This document shows, one piece after another, positions 53,211-64,000 of a stretch of DNA of 64,000 bases. Both the position numbers and the translations under genes were made by a program. Source of the stretch: Cristatella mucedo (taxonomy: Eukaryota; Bryozoa; Phylactolaemata; Cristatellidae); contig WPIO01000030.1 in NCBI GenBank assembly GCA_009760855.2, positions 3,184,001-3,248,000 of the forward strand. The letters run 5' to 3'. How positions within the stretch are numbered: position 1 is the stretch's first letter; every line of letters starts with the position of its first letter. Under the pieces are notes generated by a model. It was not told the origin of the DNA. It did no database searches and saw only the letters and a list, made by a program, of their open reading frames with translations.

Positions 53211-53655
53211 AGCAAACCCTTAAAAATACATTTTGTCCTGTGATCAGAATTAATGCAGCTATTATTCGAGTGATTTCATGCTAGTAGTCTGGTGAATATA
53301 ATTTTTTCCGCTATTAATGGCATGACGGCAGAGAAATAATTGTATAGGTCTGATAGGAATGAAAGTTGAGCACTTTGCTTCAAATAGATGCAGATGGCCG
53401 TATTTGACATTTTCTTGTGATACGAGTACCCACAGACCAATATTTAGGTATGGCAAGACGGACTTAATCTGTGATGCCTAAGATGAATTTCTTTCCACTT
53501 GCTGCGCATAATCACAAAATGACTGATGTCTTCTGAAGACACTTCTGCCAATATACGAAAATGTATATAATGTCGAGGGATAACCTCCCACTCGCCACCC
53601 TGGTTTGGCCCAGGGCTAAGGTGTTTACCTGTAATGAAAAAGATTATATTATGAT
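53211..53655. other. No feature recognised
   Basis: Two minus-strand open frames (53262-53456, 53444-53764) overlap repeats or have no similarity. Confidence 0.4.
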
Positions 53656-53808
53656 TTAACAGCTTCATTTGCATAGCGGCAGAAGAGCCTTCACTGCTAT
53701 CGCCACCGCTTGCAGTTGTCAGGAAAGGTTTGCCCACCTGCAGGATTCGAGCCCACGATCTCAATCGGAAAGAGCGAGCACCCTACCTCCTGGGACATCG
53801 AGGCCCTA
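53656..53808 (-). mobile_element. SINE family B
   Basis: Minus strand: 'ggaggtagggtgctcgctct', B box 'gtgggctcgaatcctgcagg', and the 'cggtggcgatagcagtgaag' body. It abuts a plus-strand SINE A. Confidence 0.8.
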
Positions 53809-53895
53809 GACCGCCAAGGTCGTGGGCTCAAGCCCGGCGGCGTATTTAGAGAGCCCGGATAGAGATTAAGGTCTCTTAGGGCGCCATACCAATTT
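53809..53895 (+). mobile_element. SINE family A, 5' truncated
   Basis: Starts at the B box 'cgtgggctcaagcccggcgg' and runs to the tail 'gagattaaggtctcttaggg' and 'cgccataccaattta'. Confidence 0.8.
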
Positions 53896-54329
53896 AGTTA
53901 CACGCTTATAATCCACTAACGATCATTTCGTCAAAATAACACCCCATCTACGTCATCCAGCTCATCTAAAATTTGTGGCTATGCTGAAATGGATATGACG
54001 ATTTCCCACTTGACCAAAACATCCCAGCAATAGCAGCCAGGTATGGCTGCACAATGATATCGAGCTTTCCGCAAATGCATGCTATATGTCGAAGCAATTT
54101 TTGACGGTCTCCACGACTCATCCGATGCGCCTAGTCACTCAAAAGAAATGATCGCGAAATGTTAATGTGGTACCTGCTGCCAGCCAGGCTTCCTTCAGCC
54201 CCGATTCAAAACAGCTGACGTCACGGATCGGGCATTTTCGGTGCATCGGCATTTCCAGGATCAGGGAGCCTCAATTAGAAGAGGGCAGCTGCTAAAGAAT
54301 ATCCGGAAAAAGATAATGCGAGGAAGGAA
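53896..54329. other. No feature recognised
   Basis: Unassigned sequence before a broken LINE. Confidence 0.4.
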
Positions 54330-54394
54330 CATCTCAAGTACAGGATATCTCAGGGCTTTATGCTTGGTGGTCTGGTTCCTTTCATGGTTTACAC

Positions 54395-54400
<6 letters not shown>
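54330..54400 (+). mobile_element. LINE family A, left piece of a split copy
   Basis: 'ctcagggctttatgcttggt' and 'tttcatggtttacactcctt' match the [10 protein letters not shown] region of RT (51170-51220). The piece runs straight into the TC array. Confidence 0.8.
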
Positions 54401-54655
<255 letters not shown>

Positions 54656-54667
54656 TTCAGATGCCAT

Positions 54668-54838
54668 CGGCGAACTGCTATGGCACAGTAGGTAAGGCGG
54701 TTGCTCTTTAAGACTTTGGTCCCTAAGTCGAGGGTTCAAATCCTGCCGTGGGCGATCCTTTATCGCCACTGCAAGCGGCGGCGACAACCATAAAGGCTCC
54801 TTTGTTGCTATACAAAAGAGGCTGTTGAATCAGTTTGA
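54668..54838 (+). mobile_element. SINE family B inserted in a LINE
   Basis: 'gtaggtaaggcggttgctct', B-box-like 'gagggttcaaatcctgccgt', 'gggcgatcctttatcgccac', 'tatacaaaagaggctgttga'. LINE text resumes at about 54850. Confidence 0.88.
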
Positions 54839-54844
54839 ATTTCT

Positions 54845-55735
54845 TTAATTGCCAGGCACAACGTGGCTTTCACTTCTACGCAGACGACACTCAGTTGAAC
54901 ATTTTCTTTGATTCGTCCCGGCCCTCCGGAACGTCGAATCTTCTTAGCTCCCTTGCTGCATGTATCGACGTAATCTGCATATGGATGGATGGCAACAACC
55001 TTTCTTAAATTGATTGACGATAAAACTAACTTACTAGTTATGGGAAAATCAAGTGCGATTCAGGCATTGTAACAAATGACGTTCATAATCGGCTCTACGA
55101 GATATCTCCCGATGCATCTGCACGAAATCCAAGTGTCCTGTTCCTCAGCGACCTTTCATTAGACGACCACATCAGCTCCACAGTCAAGTCTGTCGACTTT
55201 CAGCTGCACAGACTTGCTAAAATTTGGATTTTTCTTTTAAATTACCTTCATTCTTTGGCTCTATCCTACCTATAAGATCGATCTGCCCACCATGTTAAGT
55301 ACGATACCACCCGCTTTCTGAATATAATTGTTTACCAGCTCCTAGAATGAACCTCAAATCCTTTGAAGGCCGCGCCTTAAGTTTGTGTGCTCTCAAAGCC
55401 CGGAACTCACTTCCGACTGGCGGTACGACATCCCCTGACTTGACCACATTTAAAAAGAAGCTGAAAAGGCATCTATTTATCACAGCATATTTTGGACCCA
55501 TGTGATTCGTCCTTTGTGTGCTTATACTTGTTGACACTGTGCATGCTGCTACTAACCATTTTTGCAAGATGACTCTATGCATGTCACTCTTTCCATGTTA
55601 TGCTTGTTGAGATTGAGTATGCTACGTCTGACCATTGAACCATGCTTCCATTGAAGCAAATTAAAAAATCCTAGACATAGATTACGTTCTCTGAAGGTGC
55701 TACACGAATGTATTCTCATTAGTAGTGTTATTGCC
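54845..55735 (+). mobile_element. LINE family A, right piece of the split copy
   Basis: Resumes with '[17 protein letters not shown]' (54868-54920), then 'LGxxLFLSDLSLDDHISSTV' near 55130-55190. A deletion, the C-terminal 'LTTFKKKLKRHLF', 3' UTR and tail (55660-55735) follow. Confidence 0.88.
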
Positions 55736-55817
55736 AAAAACTTTGGCTAATACCTTGTTCGTTCGCTTTTCTTTTTGTTGAATCACATTAATTATTTCAC
55801 AAATGATTCAGATGTTT

Positions 55818-56860
55818 AGAAGCATGTCTAGAAATATTTACAAGGCACTCAAGCCAGTGTCGAATGTGACGAAAAATACTAGAGATTACTTGTTGAAGTT
55901 TTTATGTCGGTCACGGGCCATCGCACGAACCCATACACCTAGACACATACACACCTAAATAGATACACAAATACAGGTGAACATGCGCTCACACACACTC
56001 ACATATCATCAATACATCTACAAAAATGTCCCGAGTCATTCAAATGATAGACAGACAATTAATATCGTGGAGTCGCAGTCTTTGAGCTGGTTTTATTTCA
56101 GGACATTAATTAAAACCATCGATATTCATCTGAACATTCTCTCAGTTCCGTTGCACATACATACGAAGGTTGTAAAAAAAAAGCAAAGTATTCACGATTT
56201 TTATTCTATGCATGCATCTTATTTTTCAAATAGAGTAAAGCCCAACACGAGCAAAGTATCATACGACACGGCATTGAGGAAGTTTTTACCTGCAGTCAAT
56301 AATAGCAAACGTATTTCTAGGACAACCTGACATGCCACGTGAGCAGTAACAGCGCAGCTAGTGACGGATCTTGGTGACTGCCGGGTCATGTAGAAAGCAT
56401 GTACTCATGTAGGAGTTTCAAGCGCCATCACGTGTATTCTCTTGCCATCAAATGGGCAGCCTCTAAATTCTCTTCTTCCTTCTACTCTGTCCAATACTCT
56501 TCTTAGCTCGGCCCCCTATGGGCGGCAAGTACCAATCACCTGGCGAGCAGTAGTAGGCTTTGGTGCTGGAGCAGTCGGCAGCATGCTTCACTTCTTTCTA
56601 CTCTGTAAGAAGAAAATTGGAGCAGTAATGGTGGATTGGTAGATGTAAAAATGATGAACGATGCAGTGAGCAAAATCAGCTCGTTTTCAAATACCTTTGT
56701 GCATGCGTGTGTTTATGTTTAGGTGCGTAGATGTCTAGGTGTGTGGGTTCGTGCGAACGCGCCAGACCGACATAAAAAACTTCAATAAGTAATCTCTAAT
56801 AATTGTCGTCACACTCAACACTAGCTTGCATGCCTTGTAAACATTTCTATCCATGCTTCT
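55818..56860. mobile_element. 1.04-kb element with long terminal inverted repeats
   Basis: The left end (55818 to about 55965) and the reverse complement of the right end (about 56710-56860) agree for about 145 bp at roughly 80-85% identity by eye. Ends read AGAAGCATG and CATGCTTCT. The interior has an AT-rich open frame of 117 codons (55977-56330) and one of 66 codons (56442-56642), neither like a transposase I know. Best read as a non-autonomous DNA transposon or foldback element. No clear target duplication was seen. Confidence 0.75.
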
Positions 56861-56865
56861 TGTGA

Positions 56866-57033
56866 GCCGTGATGGCACACTAGGTAAGGCGGTTGCTTTC
56901 ACGACCTTGGTCCCGAGGTCGTGGGTTCGATTCCTGCGGTGGGCGATCCTTTATCGCCACTGCAAGTGGTGGTGATAGCCGTAAAGGCTCTTCTGTCGCT
57001 ATACAAAAAGAGGCTGTTTAATCAGCTAGGATT
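56866..57033 (+). mobile_element. SINE family B, clean copy
   Basis: tRNA-like head with A-box-like 'tggcacactaggtaaggcgg' and B box 'gtgggttcgattcctgcggt', then a conserved body 'atcgccactgcaagtggtgg', 'taaaggctcttctgtcgcta', and end 'ctgtttaatcagctaggatt'. There is no L2-type tail. It starts within 6 bp of the inverted-repeat element. Confidence 0.92.
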
Positions 57034-57124
57034 CTTCTTCTAAACATCAAAAGCATTTGTGAAATGGAGGGTGTGAATCGGCAATGTGACAGGCAAACAA
57101 ACAATGTTATCCAATAAATATAAT

Positions 57125-57260
57125 TGGTAATATTATTAATGATGATAATACATTTGTATAGCACTTTCAGAGAACTTTGTCAATTTTCTGGCCTTTTAAA
57201 TTTGCTGCAAAGATGCAAAGCATGATCCAATGGTCGGTGGTAGCATGGACAATGCTCGCA
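57125..57260 (-). mobile_element. LINE family A tail fragment
   Basis: 'taataatacatttgtatagc', 'tttaaatttgctgcaaagat': antisense tail and start of the 3' UTR. Confidence 0.75.
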
Positions 57261-57689
57261 GCATCTTTCGCGGCAGTTTGAGCAGAGAAGTGCACGGGTT
57301 TGTCAATGAGATGAGCACACCGTATCCAGACCACCACCCTAAGTAGGGGGCGGGGGCAATGCATTTTATGATAAGTGCTTCTGAACCTTGACCAGCCCTG
57401 GTAAGTAGCTTATCAAACGGCTTCCCGTATAATAAGAGACAGCAGATAATGGATTAGCTGGATTGATTATCTGCCGATTCAGTAGGGGAGAAGAGCACAG
57501 TCATTGATTACTAGGGAAGAAGTTTTCACGTCAATCTCAGTATAAAAACGCAAATTCGATGCATTCGATGCATTTGATACATTTTATGACATAGGCATCT
57601 TTCATCAACCGATCCTTGTTGATTGATTTACCTATAGCAGCTCTGTCTTCGGCTGCCGTCAACGTTATGATGGCAGCATGCTGTGCCAG
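57261..57689. other. No gene recognised
   Basis: Unassigned; a short CATTCGATGCATTTGATACA repeat near 57559-57580. Confidence 0.4.
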
Positions 57690-58732
57690 TGTCGAACCTT
57701 GTTGACCACTTGTATCGAATCTGCTTAAATGGCCATCCGTACTAACTGTAACATACAAACAATTCTGAGAGAACCTGCATTGATTTTTCCCCGACTCGCG
57801 TGTCGTACAAGCCGTAATGCACAGAAACGTTTGGGATAGCTGGCATCGAATATGCCTGAATATCCTATAGAACCAACCATAATATAAACACGATTCATGG
57901 TAACTTGTATCGCATCTACCTGTATTGCCTGCAGAGTAAAGCTGTAACATGCAGATAATTCTGCGGAAACTCTCATTGAATCTGCCTGGCTGGCCGGTAG
58001 TGTTGAGTGAAGCATGCAACGAATTATGGGATAACTTGTCGCGGATCAGCTTAAAGGTACGAACTGTAACATGCCAACAGTTCTGGGAAAACTTGTATTA
58101 AATCTTCCTAAATGAGGGGGTATCGATTGTATTAAAAAAACACTGCACTAGCTCTTGTATTGAATCAGCCTGAATAGTCTGTAGTACCAATTCCAATATA
58201 TAGACTATTCAGAGATGCATTGTATAGAACTGCCTGAATAGCCCATTGTGTCAACTGAAACATGCACAAGATTGTGAGAAAACTTGCATCGAATCCGTCT
58301 GAATAGTCAGTAGTACCAACTTAAGCGAACAGGAACATCTGGGGTAACTAGGATCCAACAAGCCCAAGCGCATATAGTATCAACTGTAAAAAAGGAACAT
58401 TTCTGGGATAGTTTGTATTGAACCAATCTGAGTGGCCTCTAGCTCCAACTGTAATAGACCAACCATTCTGAGAGAACTATGATAGATTTGTCCTGAATCG
58501 AATTTCGTGCAAGCACGAAAGCACGAAGAACATTCTGGAAAAACTTGTACCGAATGTGCCTGAATAGCCTGTAGTACCAATATAAAGACAATGCTGGGAT
58601 TGTTACTTTCAAATCTGTGTGAATAGCCTTTGTACTAACCAAAACCTAAAGGAAATTTTGGGATAACTTGTATTGAATCTGCCTTAATGGCCTGCAGAGT
58701 ACAACTGCAGCACCGAGATAGCACGTATCAGA
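57690..58732 (+). repeat. Satellite array, about 63-bp unit, part 1
   Basis: Diverged tandem units carrying 'gcctgaatagcctgtagtac', then 'caactgtaacat', 'attctgggataacttgtatt' and 'gaatc'. Spacing of the CCTGAATAG word is 58-68 bp in this stretch. About 16 units. Confidence 0.85.
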
Positions 58733-58990
58733 TGTAATGTATCTCCGTCTGTAACTCCACAAAGTCATAAAGACCATGTGGGTGTTACGCAGAAGAGTTT
58801 TGCATAGCACACTCTAAGCCTAATGGGCTTTTGATACGCATTCGTTTGCCAACAGACTTTGTCTCACGCAACAAAGAGAAAGTTGGAAGCATAGCAGAGT
58901 CAGGAGAGCAGTTGAGGTAGTGAGTAGCATGGAGGTAGCAGCTCGGGACCGCTGAAAAGGATGAGCCATAGTCGGCAGCAGAAGAGTAGA
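58733..58990 (-). mobile_element. LINE family B 3' end inserted in the satellite
   Basis: Minus strand '[20 protein letters not shown]' and the 3' end 'gtggagttacagacggagat' with ATGTA. Satellite text continues on both sides, so the LINE came later. Confidence 0.88.
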
Positions 58991-59790
58991 AATCTGCTTG
59001 ACTATACTGTAGCACCAACTGAAACTTACACAATTCTTGGATAACTTGCATTGAATCAGCCTGAATAGTCCGTACTACCTACTGTAACATCTATCGATTC
59101 TGAGAGAACCTGCATCGATTTTGCCCGTATTGTCTGTCGTATAAGCTGTAACGTGTAGAATATTCTAGAAAATGTGTATCGCGTCTTCCTGACTAGCCTG
59201 TAGTACCAATTGCAATATAACGACAATTATACGAGAACTTGTATTTTATTCATGCCTGAATACTCTATGGTACTAACAGTAACAAAAATACAACTCTGCA
59301 ATAATTATTATCAAATCTTTCTGAACGGTTGGTAGTACTAACTAAAGCATACACGGACTTCTGGGATAACTTGTGTCAAGTCAATTAGAACGCCCTGTTA
59401 TGCAAACTGTGAGAATATTCTGAGATAGCTTAAATCAAATTAGACCGAATATCATGTAGTAATAACTGTAATATATAGATAATTCAGGGGTAACGTGCAT
59501 TGATTGTGCCTGAATACCCTACCGTACAAGCTGCCATACAAACCCCATACCAGAAAATTGTAATAAATCATTCTGAATGGTCTGTCGTATCTACTGTAAT
59601 AAACAGACGATGCCAAGACTGTTTTATTTAATCCGCAAAAATAGCCTTTAGTATCAACTGCAAGTGGCAGACAACTCAGGGATAACTTGCAACGAATCTA
59701 ACGAATAGCTTTTAGTATCAACTGTAAGGTACAGAAAATTTTGCGATAGCTCTATCTACCAATCTACCTGAATAGCCTTAGAGCCTTAAT
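58991..59790 (+). repeat. Satellite array, part 2
   Basis: Same unit as part 1, about 12-13 further copies, more diverged to the right; the last clear unit is at about 59700-59785. Confidence 0.82.
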
Positions 59791-59934
59791 TTTCGGATGA
59801 TTCGCGACAAGTTAAAAACAAAAAAAGCTAGGGCATGCATGCAGCCAGCCAGAGACAGAGCTCGACGCTCCACAAATTCGTCAAAGACCTGCGGAACTTC
59901 AATAGCGATCTGTGGAAATTTAGCCTTCTAGTAA

Positions 59935-60425
59935 TAGTAATAATTATTGTTACTATAATACACTTGGTAAAGCGCCCTCAGAAAACTCAATCTCTTTCTA
60001 GGCGCTTTACATTTACTGCAAAGGAAAACGCGATTGAGTGGTGAGTAAAATCATGCTTGATAAACAACATGAATAACATGGTTAGGGGTGACATGCACAG
60101 GGTCAGCATGCAAGTTTGGTTAGTGGCAGCATGCACAGTGTCAGCACGCATAAGCACATGAAGGCCAAATCACAGAGACCAACTTAATGGTGTCACAAAT
60201 AGGTGTGTTTTTTAAGTTCTTTTTAAATGTGGTCAAGTCAGGGGATGTTCTGATGCAAGCCGGGAGGGAGTTCCAGGCTTTGGGAGAGCGCGAACTAAAT
60301 GCTCGGTCTCCAAAGGATTTGACGTTTGTACGAGGTATTGGGAAGCTGTTAGATTCCGAAAAGCGGGTGGCACAATGCTTAGCCTGGTGGGAGAGGAGAT
60401 CTGAGAGATAGGCTCCGAAGTTCAT
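59935..60425 (-). mobile_element. LINE family A 3' end
   Basis: Minus strand: (ATT)n and hairpin (59935-60005), 3' UTR to 60180, then '[20 protein letters not shown]' and 'LSDLLSHQAKHCATRFSESN' up to 60410. Clean copy, few mutations. Confidence 0.92.
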
Positions 60426-60444
60426 TTCTGACGTAAGAAATACA

Positions 60445-60600
60445 ATCGCACTGCCTCCGGATCACAGCCAAGGAGTAAAGTGCTTGCTTTTCGCGACTGA
60501 GGTTGCCGGTTCGAGTCCTTAAGTGGGTGACCCTTTGTTGCTCACTGCAAGCGGGGCAATGGCCGGCGATGGCTCTTCCGCCGCTTCACAAATGAGGACC
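60445..60600 (+). mobile_element. SINE family B, diverged
   Basis: 'gtaaagtgcttgcttttcgc', B-box-like 'ccggttcgagtccttaagtg', 'ctcactgcaagcggggcaat', 'ggctcttccgccgcttcaca'. Confidence 0.65.
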
Positions 60601-61839
60601 CAGATAACTTAATGAAAGCGCGAAGCGCAGGCCAGCAGGAGCGCTGTGAGATAAATTGAAGCACCAAATCACCACAGGAGAGCTCTGACCGGAAGTGCCC
60701 GCCTGACCATTTTAAATGCTCCACTAGAAGAGGCCAGGGCTGAAGAGTCGGCACGTCCGTAGCTGACCAACGCACTTATCGATTGTTCTCCTCCAAGTAG
60801 TTGCCCAGGCTATTCGCAGAATGCATTTTAGATGCCGTTTCGCCGACTTTCCTGCAAATTAACAAGGTAATTCAAATAACAGTGAACAGGTACATGAGCT
60901 ACACTTCGCATACATAAACAGTCGTAAACTGAACTATATACAAATATTTACCGCTTCTGTGGCTATTTGCAGTTGATTTACTATCCAGGTATGCGTATAG
61001 CAATAATACAAATCTGAATGTGAAATAGTTCAGTTACCAGCACCCCTAACTTTTATTATCGCCGCTGTATCAATAATTTAAAAGCCAATCGCACCGATCA
61101 ATTGGATTACGCGCCTTAGGGAGTAACAAAATGAAGCAAAAGACAATTTTTTTTACTCATCTCACGCCATTGCTTATGTAGCAGAAATAATAGTAAATAA
61201 TAGTAAATAATTATATATGAAGTATAATATATAATATATAATATATAATTAATATATAATACACGATAATATACTATATGATAATATACTATACATGCAT
61301 ATACATATAAATTAGTAATTATATATTAATCATATATCATAACTCACATATCATAATATGTCACAATATATCACTGCCATCATTTATTTATTAGTATTGC
61401 CTTAGTAGTAAATAATTAGTTGCATGGCCAGCCTTATTCACAACGAAAATCTAGATCAGTGGCATCAGCCGAACTGACTTCGAGAAAGGTGTGGCGCATC
61501 ATCCGAACTCCTCTTTCACACCAGATATGTCGTAAATACCTTCCATGTGCTACTCGCGAAATCTACTGACCAGATTACAGACCGGGTTAATAATCATTCG
61601 GCCGCGTGCTGTGGATGATTATACAGTAGTGGTCACGCAGAATTTAAAGAAAGCCACCAAAAAAAGAGTGCACACGCAAATATTTCTAGGTCAAGTGTAC
61701 ACGCTAACATTACAAGGTCCGATCTCAGGAGGAAACTCAACAGCCTTGATATCAATAGAAAACAGTCATTAATGAAGACTCTGGAGTACTTAAGAGACTT
61801 GTGCTTTGTCAACTTCTTTTCACAATGTATGCTCACCCT
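60601..61839. other. No gene recognised; AT-rich core
   Basis: 61190-61375 is almost pure A/T with ATATAT and TAATATA repeats. No exon or transposon end was identified in the rest. Confidence 0.5.
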
Positions 61840-63892
61840 ATTGCGGATGCCACAGCTAAGAACAATACAGGTTTTAACCTCTATGCCAATGACACACAGC
61901 TGTAACCATGTTTTGATCCCTCCCAGCCTTCGAGCATGTCAAGCTCTCTCATCTCCCTTGCATGATGTTAGCTCCTTACCTGATGATCCTTTTGATGATC
62001 TAGCCGATCGCTTCTCTCGATTCTTTGTGCAGAAGATAGACAAGATCAGGAAGTCCATCCCTGCGATGACAACATCCCACCTAGAATGCTGTTCCCCGAT
62101 TCCCGGCTGCTCCTCAATGTCTAAATTTAAGCAGGTTACTAGTAATCTTGTCCTAAAGTTCGTACCCCAATCAAAGATGACAACAAGTCCTCTGGACGCT
62201 ATCCCCACTGTCCTGCTCCTAAGCTGCATTGATCTGTTGCTGCCATGCAAAACTAACATCATGTCATCTATGTCATCAGCCTCAGGTCATGTCCCAGCAC
62301 CTTTAAAAAAAGCTGTAATCAGGCCACTTCTCAATAAAGCGACACTGGACCAAGAGAACTTGAGCAACTACCGCCCAGTCTCCCTTCTACCATTTTATCC
62401 AAGACACTAGAGCGGGTCGTGGCAGACCAGCTGAACTCATATGTTCAAAGCTCAAACCTTGCTAGTAAGTTCCAGTTTGGCTTTAGAGATAATCACTCCA
62501 CAGAGTCAGCATTGCTTCGGGTATACAACGACCTACTTAGGAATGCAGACATGGGTAGAGTGTCTCTGCTTGTTTTGCTCGATCTTTCGGCAGCTTTTAG
62601 TACTGTCGATCACCAAGTTTTTTAAGAGCGCCTCTCATCTCGCCTGGGCATCACTGGCATGGCTCTACAATGGTTCAGATCATATCTCAGTGGGAGACTC
62701 CAGAGAATTGACGTGAATGGACAAAGATTATCCGAGGTACCTCTGAAATATGGGGTACCTCAGGGCTCCGTGCTAGGTCCGTTTTATTTACGGTTTATAC
62801 TCTCCCTCTTGCTGATGTGATTGCCAAGTACAATATATGTTTCACTTTTATGCAGATGACACTCAGTTATACATTTGCTTTGATCCCTCTCAGCCTTCGA
62901 GCACCTCAAACTCTCTCAACTCACTTGCTGCATGTACTGATGACATCCGCACATGGATGGCAGCAAATTTTCTAAAACTGAACGATGATAAAACTAACTT
63001 ACTAGTTATGGGCAAACCAAGTGTGATTCACAAATTGGAAAGGCTGACGCTCAAAATTGGCTCTGCGAGCATATCTCCTGTTGGATCAGCTCAAAATCTA
63101 GGTGCCATGTTCCAAAGTGACCTCTCGTTAGACGACCACATCAGCTCCACAGTCAAATCTGCCTACTTTCAGCTACATAACATAGCTAAAATTCGGGCTA
63201 GTTTAGATAAGGATACCACGTCTAAATTGGTCGATGCATTTGTGACATCCCGTCTTGACTTCTGCAACTCACTGCTTGCTGATCTATGGGCTTATGCAAT
63301 CAAGTGCTTACTGCTTGTGCAAAACTCTGCAGCTAAGCTTGCCTGTCGTGTGTGTCGTAGTTGCCACATCACAGCACTTCTCGCCGATATATAATGGCTC
63401 CCAGTCAAGCAACGCATTGACTTCAAGGCTCTGCTAATCACTTTCAGATCCCTTCATTTTTCGGCTCCAGCCTACCTATCAGATCTATTTCCCCACAAGA
63501 CTAAGCATCGTACCTCTCGCTTTTCGGAATCTAATCGTTTACCTATACCTCGCACGAACCTCAAATCCTTTGGAGACCGATCATTTAGTTCGCGTGTTCC
63601 CAAAGCCTGGAACTCCCTCCCGACTTGCGCCAGAACATTCCCTGACTTGACCACATTGAAAAACAACTGAAATACACAACTAATTAGAACAGCATTTAGT
63701 GGGTCCCTGTGATTCGTCCTTGATGTGCCCGTGAGTGCTGACACAGTGCATGCTGCCACTAACCGCATTTGCATGCTGACCCTGTGCATGTCACCCCTAA
63801 CCACGTTGTTCATGTTGTTTATCAAGCATGATTATTTAATCACGCTTCCCTTTGCAGCAAATGTAAAGCGCCGAGGAGGAGATTGAGTTCTG
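61840..63892 (+). mobile_element. LINE family A, second long copy (rearranged 5' end)
   Basis: 61870-61970 matches the RT region just after YADD. The sequence then jumps at about 61970 to the EN-RT linker ('SSLPDDPFDDLADRFSRFF'). From there order is normal: '[20 protein letters not shown]', '[20 protein letters not shown]', '[16 protein letters not shown]', stop, '[18 protein letters not shown]' (62840, catalytic YADD intact), and a long open C-terminal part to 63394. A stop at 63392 follows, then '[20 protein letters not shown]', 3' UTR and tail hairpin to about 63892. No endonuclease. Confidence 0.93.
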
Positions 63893-64000
63893 CCGAGCTG
63901 GTTTGGTCCAGTGGTTAAGGTGCTTGCCCCGACCAAGGCCTGGCTGAGGCCTGGCTGAGTCCGTGGGCTAGAGCCCCGAGGCATTTGTGAAGCACCTGAA
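63893..64000 (+). mobile_element. SINE family A, cut by the window edge
   Basis: Starts at the end of the LINE tail: A-box-like 'tggtttggtccagtggttaa', B box 'cgtgggctagagccccgagg', then 'gtgaagcacctgaa' at the end of the window. Confidence 0.9.

Noticed and set aside
55977-56330. Transposase of the inverted-repeat element
   Set aside because: 117 codons, AT-rich, with no DDE, RNase H or zinc-finger pattern. It may be chance.
56866-56960. tRNA gene
   Set aside because: A and B boxes are present, but the same head plus a fixed body recurs at eight places, and no cloverleaf is complete. It is a SINE head.
63893-64000. tRNA gene at the right edge
   Set aside because: Matches the SINE A head seen elsewhere; the L2-type body follows in other copies.

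Overview
The window is nuclear DNA from an animal, probably a marine invertebrate; I cannot name the phylum. The reasons are an animal-type ORC5 gene split by 12 GT-AG introns, the first exon of a DENND6-type gene, a PAR/NFIL3-like bZIP gene, and a dense population of CR1/L2-type LINEs, tRNA-headed SINEs and simple repeats. There are no bacterial operons, CRISPR arrays, rRNA genes or genuine tRNA genes.

Layout. At 2.9-3.5 kb two genes diverge from a 378-bp gap: DENND6-like exon 1 on the minus strand (2923-3090) and ORC5 on the plus strand (13 exons, 3469-25722). The ORC5 exons join without a gap or frame conflict into 1335 bp (444 codons plus stop). The gap carries two E2F-like motifs close to the ORC5 start. 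ORC5 introns are filled with LINE fragments in both orientations and a few SINEs. From 25.9 to 34 kb lie one isolated exon that resembles the C-terminus of SLC35A5-type transporters (32021-32350), an 18-bp minisatellite, a long hairpin, two patches of degenerate CCCTAAA-like repeats and a LINE copy. From 34.3 to 40.1 kb is a pile of nested LINE copies.

From 40.2 to 43.6 kb is a GC-rich island with a bZIP transcription-factor gene whose open frame is interrupted by one TAG immediately before the basic region. From 43.7 to 64 kb the sequence is almost all repeats: the most complete LINE (49.1-52.35 kb, endonuclease plus reverse transcriptase), a possible solo LTR (46.8-47.25 kb), a 1.04-kb element with about 145-bp terminal inverted repeats (55818-56860), a large (TC)n array, SINEs, a roughly 63-bp satellite array (57.7-59.8 kb) and a second long LINE copy at the right edge.

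How the parts relate. Only ORC5 can be read as a complete gene (origin recognition, DNA replication licensing). DENND6 (a Rab GEF family) shares its promoter region but not its pathway. LINE family A and SINE family A share a 3' tail hairpin, which fits the SINE being copied by the LINE machinery. All gene calls come from reading translated sequence and recognising families; no database search was run.
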